Below, piece by piece: positions 1-11,300 of a stretch of DNA of 64,000 bases. The DNA is taken from positions 40,963,437 to 41,027,436 of the forward strand of contig NC_059500.1 of assembly GCF_018139145.2 (NCBI RefSeq). Direction: 5' to 3'. A program made the translations under genes and the position numbers. Under the pieces are notes generated by a model that was not told the origin of the DNA, searched no databases, and saw only the letters and a list, made by a program, of their open reading frames with translations. Position 1 is the stretch's first letter; each line of letters starts with the position of its first letter. Origin of the DNA: Gymnogyps californianus. Its lineage: Eukaryota > Chordata > Aves > Accipitriformes > Cathartidae.

Positions 1-1513
1 CTCAGTTTAACCTTCACATCATCCATTTTTCCCATGTCTGGCTCTCTCCCAGTACCCCTCCCCTGCTTCTACTACCATGACACTGAACGGCCATTGTTTA
101 ACTCTGGTATTAACAACACATCTATATTCACTCCTAATTCACATCAGCCAGTTGTTTTGCCTCGAAGTGCTACTTCCCTGCCTCATTAAACTTAATTTCC
201 GTAATTCCCATTACATATTTGTAACTTTTGATTCTCTCACTCTCTGTCCCAAATCCTTTTTTACTTCTCTCTGCCCAGGAGCAAACCAACTTCTTCAGAA
301 AGATTAGCAACACTGATACTGTTCTTCAAAATCTTTGTAAGCACTCACTCCACCCACAGCCTAAAAGAAGCTGTTCACCTGAGATGGAGAGATTCAAGAG
401 TGGCTTGATTCATGCTTTGGAATAAATCTGTTACTGGCAGTAGACAAGCTCCAAGAAACTGGGAGCAGAGTATGCCTTCAAAATTGCAGTCATTTCCTTT
501 TTTGCATGCTTCCTAAGCTAGAGCATACCCACTCTTACATTTCTGCAGCCCAGAGAGAGAGGCAATGGGAGTGCTCTGCAACTAGCTAGTCTCTCCATCA
601 GAGTGCTCGGCGACCGCCAAGTTATGAAAGAAAATTCCAGTAAGCAATGTTCCCTGAGCTGTAAAGAAAGTGATTATACCAACTTAATTATCAACAAAAC
701 ATACCTGAGGGGCATAAACTCTTTTTGTGGCACTGGGATTTGCTCATTTCATTTCTCACATGCTGAAGTTCACCGGAAGAGGTCAAGGATTGCAAGGCTG
801 GTGCTGCAATACTGGACTGGCATTTTGGACAACTTCTGACTCTGAGCTCCGGGAGAGCAATCTCCCTCTCCTCTGCAGCCCCAGCCCTCCCAAAGCTCCT
901 GCAGGCTCTCTGCAGTCCCACATATTAGCAAAGAATGCACAAGTGACCAAAATTTTTGAATGTATACCAATACAGAAATACTGCTTGATGGAACAGAGAA
1001 AAAGAAAATGTAATATTGAAACAATCAACAAATATATGTTCACTAGTGCTTCATTACCAAATTATTATATAAAGCACAATGCAACTCAAAGAATTTTAGA
1101 AAATAAAATATTCTTCAGTAGCCAACCATAAGCATAGCAGCTGTGGGGCCAATATAAGAATATGAGAGAGAGGCTTCATTTGAAGATCTGTAGAAGGCTG
1201 TATCTTCACTAGCTCGAATATTTAATAGAAACACCAGTAGTTTCATTTGAAGTAAACTCACAATAAAATAATTTAAAGCTGAAGGGAAGAAGCTATTTTG
1301 ACCTCTACACTGTTTTAAAAGATACACTTGACCTTCTTAAAGCCCTGGAATAAAAATCTCTGTGTATTTAAGTGTCCAGCATTGCTGCTTTCTTTGGATC
1401 AGAATTTCATTCCTAATCATTGATGGACCTCTACCTTCAACAGAACAAACTTCAAAGTCTTGTTCTTCCTTTCCAGCCAAAAATGAACTTTATTTTAAGA
1501 AATGACAACTTAC
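1..1513 (-). other. NTRK2 intron 4 (partial, runs off the left edge)
   Basis: Intronic DNA downstream of coding exon 4. I looked for the next exon, which should encode the C-terminal cysteine cap of the leucine-rich repeats, and did not find it. Open frames here lack recognisable domains. Confidence 0.8.
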
Positions 1514-1582
1514 AGATCAGACAAACCCAGATGGCGAAAAGGCTTCTTGGACAAACTTGAGAGCTTGTTTCTGGATAAATTG
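1514..1582 (-). CDS. NTRK2: NTRK2 (TrkB) coding exon 4: leucine-rich repeat
   Basis: A 69-bp leucine-rich-repeat exon, after a minus-strand acceptor ending CCATAG and before a GTAAGT donor. With AT carried over from exon 3 it completes Ile119 and encodes NLSRNKLSSLSKKPF and then RHLGLSDL, leaving Leu142 split. N-L-S is an N-glycosylation sequon in the position of human N121-F-T. The next expected exon (residues about 142-193, with the C-terminal cysteine cap that starts VDNPFxCSC) is not found in 1-1513 and must lie left of the window. Exon 4 is therefore the last NTRK2 exon visible here. Confidence 0.94.
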
Positions 1583-4500
1583 CTATGGGAAAAGAGAAAG
1601 ATTGCATTAATTAGAATTGCTTCTTCTTATACTGAAAATACAGTTTATGTCTCTTAAAAAAATTAAGAACCCAAACCAGCTCTAAAAAGCCCTTATTCCT
1701 TTGACTTCAGTTGTTAAGAAATGATGCCCAGTCTCATTTTAAGGTTTGATGGGTTTCAAGGGTGTGAATCCAGTCTGCATCTAAAGTCAAATACATTCAA
1801 AATCAAACTCAGCAGGGATCAATATTTTCACTTTCAGCACTTCTGTTCATTGCAGAAGAGCAGCAGATTTAATTGTGTTTCAAAAGTATTTTGTAAAGTC
1901 CAGGTGTTAATTACATGCTCAATTTATTCATAAGTGAAATGGGTGTATCCCTTTCTTTGATGCTGCACCAAACTCTGTACTCACATAAGCCCTCCTCACA
2001 TGCTAGCACACATCCACATCAGAGCCTTTTAGTTATTCTTTTCAAATTGCATGTACAATATGCACCCACATGGAAGATCAAAAGGAAAACTGTAAAATGC
2101 CTATATTGGGCTTTTTTATGTCAATTAAGCATTTATGGTTTCCAGTGGTAATTAAGTGAAAGGTCCTCTCCCATTATGCAGAGCAAAGAAATGTTCCATC
2201 TGAATCAGAAATACTCCTCCCCTCCCAGGCTTACAAAATTGCTTTCTCCACCCCAAAGCAAAATCATGCTGTTTTTCTACAGTCTTATCAGTCCACCAAT
2301 TAAAGATAGTGGAGCAGTAAACTGTATACCTGCTAGCAGTACAGTGCAAATCAGTGTTATGAGCCAAAATACCACGAGTTTTATGTGGTATTATAAAGGC
2401 GCCATAGGGGCTCCATAGTTAAAAGTTGCATTGCATTTAAAACCAGGGATTAAATTTCTCTTTTTTTTCCCTTACTAAAGAATACAGTGTTTACTTCCCA
2501 AACTTTCAGTTTGTACTCAGATCTCTGAGTACAAGATAATTTTCAGAGAAATTACAAGTTGGATCTTCTACAAATGTTAGAATAGAATCTTTAAGATATT
2601 TTATTTACTATATTTCCTTGTTGATTCCTTCTGGCAAACAATAGCCTGAAGTTTACAAATTGACTGATCCTAATGTGTGAGAACAAAACAGATGAGCTAC
2701 AATTTCATTAGTCAGGTGAACTGGACTGCCCTATGGCAGATGCTGGTGGAAACATCTCATGGACCCTGATTGGATATATCAAAATTAAAGTACAATTTAC
2801 ATGCAGGACAGAACTCGTGTTTAAGTAAAAACTGCCACTATGATTTCTTCCCTAATATGTATAAGCCATATGTTGGGAGGTTGAAAGAAAGAAGTCGAAT
2901 CCTCACAGGGACGTGGGCTTTTGTCTCCAGCACCACGGCAATGTGAAGTGCATCAAACCCCACCCCGCCACAGGCACCTCTTCACTCGCCATGCAGGAGA
3001 ACCCCTCCAGTGCTGACACTGCCAAGCAGCACATGCGGATGCCCCTGTGGTATTACCAAACGACGTATGCACCTGCTTCTCTTACCTGTGCAGCAACTAA
3101 ATCCTACCTTTCCCGAAAGACTACCAGATATACAGTGGGCTTTACCTGCAGACAGGCGCCAATGCCTCTCACTACTCTAGTGGGAGGCAACATATTCCAC
3201 GTCATGTGATGACCAGGTTCAACTCCTGGTTTCCCCACAGCAGAGGACCCTGCTCTTCCATATCAGAAGGACTCCCTAACCATCAGACGACGGATTCCTC
3301 AGGGAAATCTCTGTCCAGCTGAAGCCACTTCATTTTGTGTGATCTTCCCTGGCACCCTGATGGGAGAGCCAGGCTCAAACTCTGATTCCAAACCAATCAC
3401 CAGGGATTTGAAACTCTCTACCACCAACACCTTCTAAATACTGAAGTATCACAATACAAATCTGAAAATGGGCCACAAACAGCTTACGTAAGAGCCTCAG
3501 CCATCCTCTGAGATAGTATTTCTCTCTTTTTTCTTCTAAGAAAACAACACTTTAAAAATAAAATTACCAAGGATATCTTAAAAACATAAAGACTGACTCT
3601 GGGAGCGGGTTTGCTGTTAGTAACCCAGCATGGACATAACAGCCCACCTACTTCATGGGCAGGGCTGAAGTCCTGTCTTTCCTAAAGATTTCCTCCTAGT
3701 TGCTTACACGTTTCCTTGCTCAACTTACTCATGGTCATCTAACTCATCCCATCTCTTCACGAGGTGCTGAGCTGCCTGCTTCAGAGCTATGAACTCTATC
3801 AGACAGCAGACTGTGAGAATTAGGTGCTGCCATAGCTATATCTTCTTGTCATTTAGCCTGAGGCCAGTCATTGCTTTTGGAGGATTACTGCAAACCTTTA
3901 GGCAGAAGAATAGCCCATACTTGTTTAGATTCATGAGCCAGACTTACTGCCCAAATGTCAGCAGGTATGTTACTTTCTGAACACTTTGTGCAAGTATCAA
4001 TGACTCCATGTGAGCCAGTGAAAAAATGGGACTGATAATTTAAGTAAAACTATCAAAAGAATAAAGAGTCATTATTTTAACAACTCCAGTTTTGAAAAAC
4101 CAAAAGCACTTTGATAGCTTTAATGGTCTTTTCAGATTTTTACCAGTTGTGCTTGATAAGCATCAGGAAAGGGAAGTAAGAACAGTAAGAAAAGTAATTA
4201 AAAATTCCTGTGCCTATATTCTTGATCATGGGTTGAAACATTTAGTGCTTCCAAGACTGTAGCCTTTTCTCCCGTGTAGTTTAGCACTTTAAGATTTTTC
4301 AAGCTGACAAGTGATTCAACAGAACTTTTTCAGACCACTGTTACAGATTTATCACCTTAAAAGATACTTTGACAGTAAATTTAATGTTATATATATTTTT
4401 CATAAACTGATCACTTTATATTGATTATAGAGATGCCTGCTGTGGTCCCTTTAATTCATGTTAAGTGAAAAAATCACTACCAGGATTATTATGGAGTAGT

Positions 4501-4634
4501 TAAGGACCACACTTCCACTTCCATGGAAAGAGAGTAAGAGGATATAAATTAGTTCCCCAATTCAACTACACATAAAAGATCATGGTGAGCAGCCCAAAGA
4601 AGATACATCTAGGGTTCCAAAGTCTTTTTTCCTT

Positions 4635-4660
<26 letters not shown>
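4635..4660. repeat. A26 homopolymer
   Basis: Twenty-six consecutive A in intron 3. No recognisable SINE or processed-gene body precedes it. Confidence 0.9.
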
Positions 4661-4666
<6 letters not shown>

Positions 4667-6739
4667 AGTACAGAGCCTGGCTCCAAAGCTATACCTAGGG
4701 AGAGGACCCAAATTCAGTCAAAAGCGAGGCTGTATTTTACATACGAGTATCAAGCTCACATGAAAATTGCTAGCCCTAATTCAGCTAAAAGTAAACCTGT
4801 GGCAATGTAAGGAGTGCAGAAGCAGCCTGAGAAGCTGCATAAATATTCACACAGCTAGCAACACAGGCACAGCTCTACCACCTATAGCGCTCCTGGCAAG
4901 GGGAGGCAAGAAGGAAGAGGAGGGAACCAGATCTAAGAACTGAGGGGAAGAGGTGAAGAAATGGCCATTTTGCTATGCTCAGTCTCCCTCCGCAGGCAAC
5001 TGCCTGCTCTGCCTATGGCTGGAGCCAGCCCTGTGTGCAAGCAAGGGAAAATCTGCAGCAAGGTCTCAAATGGTTTCATCTGGCTGCCTCACCTAAATCT
5101 GAACAGTGTAGAGATACAAACACATCTTAATACCTAGAGCTGTATATACACTACGCTCACAAATGTATGATTCAGCGATACAATTATACACAGCCTGGCA
5201 CATAACAATAGCTATTTTTTAATGTTTTTGGAAATATGCACTTGCTGTGAAATGTATTTTTATGTTTAAGGGTAATGACAGTATACCATGCATGTGTATT
5301 ACACAGGTCCATTAAAATTACTGTTAGCAGCAGATAAGCTTATAAACTACAGCACTACCAAACTAGGACTGTTTAATAGCTTGTTAAATGCGACTGTTGA
5401 CTAATTTGAGTCTAAGGTCAATGAGAACACCAGAATTAGATGAGCAAGGCTATTAATTACACTTAAGTAATATCTATTAGAGCATTTATTTTCCTGTTCT
5501 TTATGTTGTTACTCAAATCTTCTCATCATACATAACTCTAGAAAGATATTTCGGCTATGGAAGTTGGTCTAAGAAAAAAAGGTAATGACAAAAAAGGGCT
5601 TAAGGAAATGTGTGTTATTAAGTTCCTTATAATCTGATATTCTTATATGATTCATAAAATACTACGTTCATATAACAAAGCTCCTTAACTACATCAAAAG
5701 ATTTTTCATAGAAGAAAAAGAAAACTGTAATAGTATCACTAGCAAAATTAAAGCTTATACAGTTACATCAGTCTTCAGAAAAGGGTTTGGAGTTTTTGTT
5801 TTCTTTAGGGGATAGTAACAAACTGTTGTTTCAAAATAAAAGGCAAGACTTCTCAAAGACCCGTACTTGGAGGTTACTCTTGTAAAGTAATTATTTCAGC
5901 TCTTAATAGTTTTCACTGTCCTGACCACAACAGGGGCTGCACTTCATTCCCAGTGCAGTCAACAAGAGTTTTATTGCTGATGACAACAAGCAGTGATTCA
6001 CTGGGGTTTTCAGAAACATTTTAGTGTGCATGAAGACTTGCCAAAGAAAACAAAGAAATGTATTTTTTGCAGAGATAATAGATCAGCCTCGGCAAAAAAT
6101 GTCTCCATACTTACTGCTTTGTCATGTGCATATAGAGCAGGTGGTGCCACTTAATATTTTCCATCTTATCTGGGCTTATCCTGTGTCTGCTAACATTTCT
6201 AAATCCCCACCAAAAGAAAACACAGTACGAGACTGGATAAGCTCCTCGTTCATAATGTAAGTATTCTGGATCAGGATTCCACGTACATCAACCAAACAGA
6301 TGTCAGTCAGCCTAATTTATTTCCAGCAAGCAGCTTCATGAACTACAGATCCAGTAAAGCCTGCTTACCAACAGATACGTATTCCACGTTTGACCGTGTG
6401 CTCCAGCTGAAGCTCTTCCTGTGGCTGAAGTATTTTAAAGACATCTTGTCCACGTGGATTCTGTAGTGCCTAGCAGGTCATATATGCACAACGATACTTT
6501 TCCCTTAAGTGGGAACTCTAATAGGGTCTCCCTGTTCTGTCCAATGGTCAGTTTTCAGAAAATCTGTTTACCTGTATAAGTTTTGGTCAGAAGCAACCAC
6601 TGGGGACAGAGACACTTTGTGACTGCATGAAACCCACTTCCCTAAGGAAACAGGCAAAGAAGCCTATCAAGAGGATCCCACCAATTGTCTCAGTTACCTT
6701 TTGCAATGCCTACTTGCCCATACAGCTGGGAAGGTCTTC

Positions 6740-7030
6740 CAAACATCTATTTACCTTGCTCCAAATTAAATTCATTATTTCTCATTCTCTACTCATGGTC
6801 ATGGAGAGAACTGATTGCTCTCCTCATCATAATTGCTCTTCTTTTAAAGATAAGATGTATGTTCCTTTGCAGTCTTCTCTTTATTGGACAACATACTGAA
6901 CACACTCAGCCTCTGAGTCTCCTTAAATTATTTGCTTTACAAGCTCCTTATAGCTCTGTTGCTCTTCTTTGTAACGTCTTTCAAGATGGGTAGATTCAGT
7001 GTCCTAATCTATATACAGTATTCTGATAGA
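6740..7030 (-). mobile_element. Degraded CR1-like LINE fragment
   Basis: The plus strand shows a degenerate version of the antisense 3' part of CR1-type LINE ORF2: a stretch around ACTCAGCCTCTGAGTCTCC, then GCTCTTCTTTGTAACGTCTTTCAAG-like sequence, then CTATATACAGTATTC. Compare the familiar CR1 antisense order (CTCAGCC..., CTCTCCAG, ACAGTACTCC). Divergence is high and boundaries are unclear; an old L3/CR1 relative is likely. Confidence 0.4.
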
Positions 7031-8484
7031 TGCCTTCCCAGCAGCTAAGGTAACAGGGAAAAGATGTAAAAATCTAACACAAAATTCCTTTTGATCTCAG
7101 ATTGAATTTGCTTTGTTCTGCCGCATTACGCTGAGATTCTGTCCCAGCACAGCCACTAAATGTTTCTCTGCAAATGTGCCTCTCAGCCAGTAAGTTCATA
7201 TCGCGCATTTCCACAGCCAGTGCATATGCACTTGGCTTTATGGAATTTCATCTTTTACAACCATAATTCACTGAGCAATTGTTACACAGGTAAACACACA
7301 AATTTACTCTAGAAGGTACTTCCCTTATATCACCAACTGATTATAGTAAAAGCTATTTACTTTATTAATGACTATATGAAGTAATATGTAAGCCTCATAG
7401 GCCAACAAGATCTGGTTCACACTTCTCCAGTGACTGTTCAACATTAAGAACAGCAGTTACTGTTTAGGCAGATACGGACATTCACATCCACTTCTTTACA
7501 TGAATTAATTGCCATTCTTTGGAAAACACAGGTGCAGAAAGTTATTCCATGTCATTAGCAAAGCAATCAGCCCTGTGCTCTGTTCAACAGTTCTTCCCTA
7601 TTACAAGGAAGTATCTTACAAGCCCGAGGCTTGGCCTTATGTCTTCCCACTCTGATTAGGACTTTAACAAAAGCAAAGGGTTAAGTTTAACTATATCTAA
7701 CGAAGATGGATGGACTGAAACACACACTTGAACACTTGGCTACAACAAGGTACCCGTGAGGAACTGAGCCCCTCCCATGATCTCAATGTTTTGTAGGACT
7801 AGATCCACAGTCTTCCATGTAAGTAGCAAAGCGAGCTACTCCATGTCTGTCCCACCAAAAGGCACTACAGTCCTTCAGGGACGTGTACTTATACTACAAA
7901 GAAACAAAGTCTTTCATTTTAGCTGATTATTTTGCTCTGTACTTTTATAAAGAACTTTGATCAGTTCAGCCTTGGCTAAATCTAAAATGTAAGTAATCTT
8001 TAAAAACACAGTCAAAAAGCTGCATAGGTACCAACTCCGCTTCCTGAAGTTCATGAAGCACAAATTGCATTTGGGTGTGAAAGTAACCTCGTTCTTATAT
8101 TCTGCTTTGGGGGCATTAGTTCAGATCTTGAGTGAGCTTCCAAAGTGAATCTTCTGATGATACCCAGGACTTAAGTTCATAGTCATGCCACAGTCTCTGG
8201 GCACACACACTGGTCAAATTACATTAGATGTGCTCCATGCATGCAGCTACTGCACTGTAGCTGCTAAAACATGTTCAGCCCATTGAATCAGACTAGAGCT
8301 AGTCAAACCCATGTCACTGAGTGTGATACATAGTGTGGACATCATACCCTCAGCACCAACTGACTCAGCTGAAAGAGGCACTCTCTGTGCTACACTACTT
8401 ACCACAAAAGACGCAGCCAGAATCCATTGTTAGAGACAGGATAAAGAACTGGACGGTCTTTTTACCATTCCACGTTATGTTCTT

Positions 8485-8548
8485 ATGATCTGCCAGTTCC
8501 TTACCACACACGTCCTATGTTCTGCCAGTTCCTTATCATACGTATCTT
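8485..8548. repeat. Tandem duplication, 32-bp unit, two copies
   Basis: Units 8485-8516 and 8517-8548 share the core CTGCCAGTTCCTTA with several differences between copies. It lies about 160 bp from exon 3 on the acceptor-distal side. Confidence 0.75.
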
Positions 8549-8706
8549 ATTTAGGGTCAATTAATGACAGAAGACCATTATAAGTCTGTCTTGTTAAAAC
8601 ATTTTTAATGAAGGAAATGGTAAAAGAGAGAAATAAATTAACAACGAAATAAATTAACATGAGTTGGACTGTTTTGACTTAGAAGGTAGACGCTATTCTT
8701 ACTCAC

Positions 8707-8778
8707 ATGTATTGTAGGTTGACATTTTTCACAAATGCCTGACGGGACACAAATCTTAAGCCTGAATCCACCACAGTC
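8707..8778 (-). CDS. NTRK2: NTRK2 (TrkB) coding exon 3: leucine-rich repeat
   Basis: A 72-bp leucine-rich-repeat exon. The minus strand shows a TATTTTCACAG acceptor, an uninterrupted frame and a GTGAGT donor. With the CT carried over from exon 2 it completes Leu95 and encodes TVVDSGLRFVSRQAF followed by a segment ending NLQYI, with Ile119 split over the junction. Human TrkB has TIVDSGLKFVAHKAF here, so the reading is secure. The exon belongs to the ectodomain region that packs the LRR stack. No frameshift or stop is seen, and the site conservation suggests a functional gene. Confidence 0.95.
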
Positions 8779-9016
8779 CTGTGAAAATACATAAAACTGT
8801 TAGAATACTTCATTTAAAATACAATGGAAAGCATAATGATAATAATGGCTAAAATAAGAGCATGGATGAAATCTCAACAAAGGCTGAACCGCAAGACCTA
8901 CAACTGTCCTCTATAACACACAAAGTTAGGCCTACACTCTGATGAGGTCTCTATATGCTTCTATAAAAGAAATAAAGAAAAAATAGCTTTATAAAACATG
9001 CATTCCATATACTCAC
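8779..9016 (-). other. NTRK2 intron 2 (between coding exons 2 and 3)
   Basis: A compact 238-bp intron with GTGAGT donor and TTTTCACAG acceptor on the minus strand. AT-rich; no other feature seen. It is strikingly short beside the flanking introns of about 7 and 17 kb. Confidence 0.9.
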
Positions 9017-9091
9017 AGATTTTTAAGTCCAACATAAAATCCAACTTCATTGTCATTGATACTTTCTAATTTTCGCTGGTTTGCGATGTAA
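9017..9091 (-). CDS. NTRK2: NTRK2 (TrkB) coding exon 2: leucine-rich repeat
   Basis: A 75-bp exon of the TrkB ectodomain, too short to stand out as an open frame. Read on the minus strand it follows a TTTGAACAG acceptor and ends ...AAAAATCT before a GTGAGT donor. Joined to exon 1 (two bases, AT, carried over) it completes Ile70 and continues YIANQRKLESIN, then ends YVGLKNL with codon 95 split. This matches the first leucine-rich repeat of Trk receptors (human TrkB has FIANQKRLEIIN at this place). The length and the split after codon base two fit the small symmetric LRR exons of the NTRK genes. It is separated from exon 3 by only 238 bp. Confidence 0.95.
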
Positions 9092-11214
9092 CTGTTCAAA
9101 AAGCAAGACAGAAGAAAGTATGAAAGTGGATCCTTCCATGGCTTTGACTGTTCAGAGATCAAGCACTAATGTCTGAAAGTCAGCAGTGATTGCTGATCTA
9201 TTGCAATTAACACTACGATCTAGTTAGAGCATCTGCAGAGCAGAAGTGCTCCTTAAAATCTTCCCCATCATTTAAATGGTACTTTGCGGGACAGGGCTGG
9301 AGGAGAAACAGTTGAGTTTTACACAGGGGAAATGAAGCCTTGTTCATCAAGGAAGCAAGTCACCCTGAAGGCACAGTAAATAAAGCTGCATTACAGTGTC
9401 ACTGTTTTCCAGGACACACTTCCCTACCTCACGGATTTCACAACAGCAAAAGGGCCAACTTTAATGGTGGCAGTGGAGTTACCCTCACTTACATGGAGGG
9501 GGGATCGGACTGCCCTAGTCTTTTCTCTCATGTTGTTAACTTAATCACTTGTTAAACTGATTTTCTCCCTGCCACAAAGTAGCTTCAGTTCTATTTACAA
9601 GGTGTGGCAATAGGAAACTGAGGAAAGGGAGGCTGTACTTCATGATGTTACATACACAAGCAGAAATTAAGAGAACAGAAACTGTCATAGTGGACTAAAG
9701 CACTGAGTCCCCTCACATACCGTGAATATCTGCCTGAACCCCAAAAGGATGTGGGCATGCAAACTGGTCCTTTGTATTATCATCATGTGAGATCTATGAA
9801 TAACCAGTGACATCCCACAGACTGGAAATTAAAATGTTTTATAGATAATCTATGGGATGATACATAATCTGTTACCTCTTCTGCAGCAAGAAAAAAAGTT
9901 TCACAGTGCAGATCATGCAGTCTAGGAAGAAGAAATCAGTGGAAACTGTAATTCAGCTGACATTGTGGGCAGAAAAGTGAGCCTGATGTAAAAGATGCCT
10001 TGCTAAAGAGTCCATGCATTTCAAAAGTAACCCCAGTCCCAGAAAAACTTAAACAGAGATTGACCTGTATTTTCATGAGCATCCAGAACTAACCAAAGCT
10101 GCAGGTTTTCCTAAAAAGAAGGAGTCTTTCTTTGCTAGAATAAAACTTGTCTTCATTTTAAGCATTTTTTTTTAATTTAAAGGGAATTCTGGTGAATTGG
10201 AAAGAAGGTGTATTGCTTTCCCAACAGCAACCCATCTACCTCAGCTGGTGTGCTAGAGACATTCACTGTGTGCCCACATCCCAACAGAAGCTTGAGAATC
10301 CCAAAAGTTGGGTTGGGCTTTCCTCCAAAGCTGCAAAGCTGATTTGGGCTATGCTCTTGCCAAGTACCAGGAAAAGCAAAAAGCTTCCCCTAATGGGATT
10401 CATTATCCCTTGGGAAAAAGAAGGGCAGTAAAAAGACAATGCATGACGCTAAACAAAACACATTACTACAGCATCATATGACACTGACTGCTCTGCAGGA
10501 GTCCTTAGGATAAAATTAACATGGCGTACCCATTACAAGATAATAGAGTCCTTTGTATTTTGTGTTTCCTTCCTTGGATTTTTTAAGGCAATCTGATTTA
10601 CTCTCTTGGGGTTTATTAATCTATTTTTTCAGTTGTTGGTTGGTAAATTTACATATTTTGCCAAGTAAAAGTAATGAAGTAGTTTATAAAAGACTATCAA
10701 TTCTTCCACCTGAGAGTCCTGCAAGTGGATGACCATACTTCCTCTGAACCTGCCCTGAAGAACTCATTATTTAATTAAGTATCATCTTCTCTGTCGCTTG
10801 GACCTCATCATGCTAAAATAAAGTTATACAAGAGGTATTGAAGATACCTTCCTCATCCCGCCCTCAGCGTTCAACCAATGAGAATCCTGTCAAGACCAGA
10901 TAGAGATAGGGAAAACACAGAAGAGCTGGAATTGAGGAAAATGGACACAGAAACACAGAGGGAGAAGAGACTCAGAAGAGTAAAAGAAAAGAAACTGAGC
11001 AACCAGTTGTACTAGCTGAAGATTAAGCCATCAAAAAAACCTCTGACAAACACTGCCAGAACGCAGATCAATCACTTAAACGCACTTACCACCCATCCAA
11101 ATCTGACATTGTAATTTTAATCATAAAAACATTTAACCAGAACCTCCCACTACGAGAAGCTCCAGAACTTGACATAACTTATAGTGTCACACAGAAATGT
11201 ATTAGTGTATTACA

Positions 11215-11300
11215 TCCTGTGGTAAGCCTCAGCCAGTGTAAAACAGCTCAGCTCTGCTGAAGTCAATGAAGCTACCACAATTCACATCAGACGAAGATCT
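11215..11300. repeat. Possible ancient amniote interspersed repeat
   Basis: Contains CTGAAGTCAATGAAGCTAC and GAAGATCTGAG, resembling the old amniote repeat with a '...gaagtcaatggagctac...gaggatctggc' core. Highly diverged; assignment by pattern memory only. Confidence 0.3.

Larger units (their letters stand above)
1583..8706 (-). other. NTRK2 intron 3
   Basis: About 7.1 kb of mostly AT-rich intron. It contains an A26 tract (4635-4660), a probable LINE relic (about 6740-7030) and a 32-bp tandem duplication (8485-8548). A GC-richer patch at about 2890-3240 carries a 98-codon plus-strand frame with no recognisable domain. Confidence 0.85.

Noticed and set aside
2890..3240. GC-richer patch with a 98-codon frame in intron 3
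   Set aside because: No TrkB or other domain and no consistent splice pair; not called as an exon.
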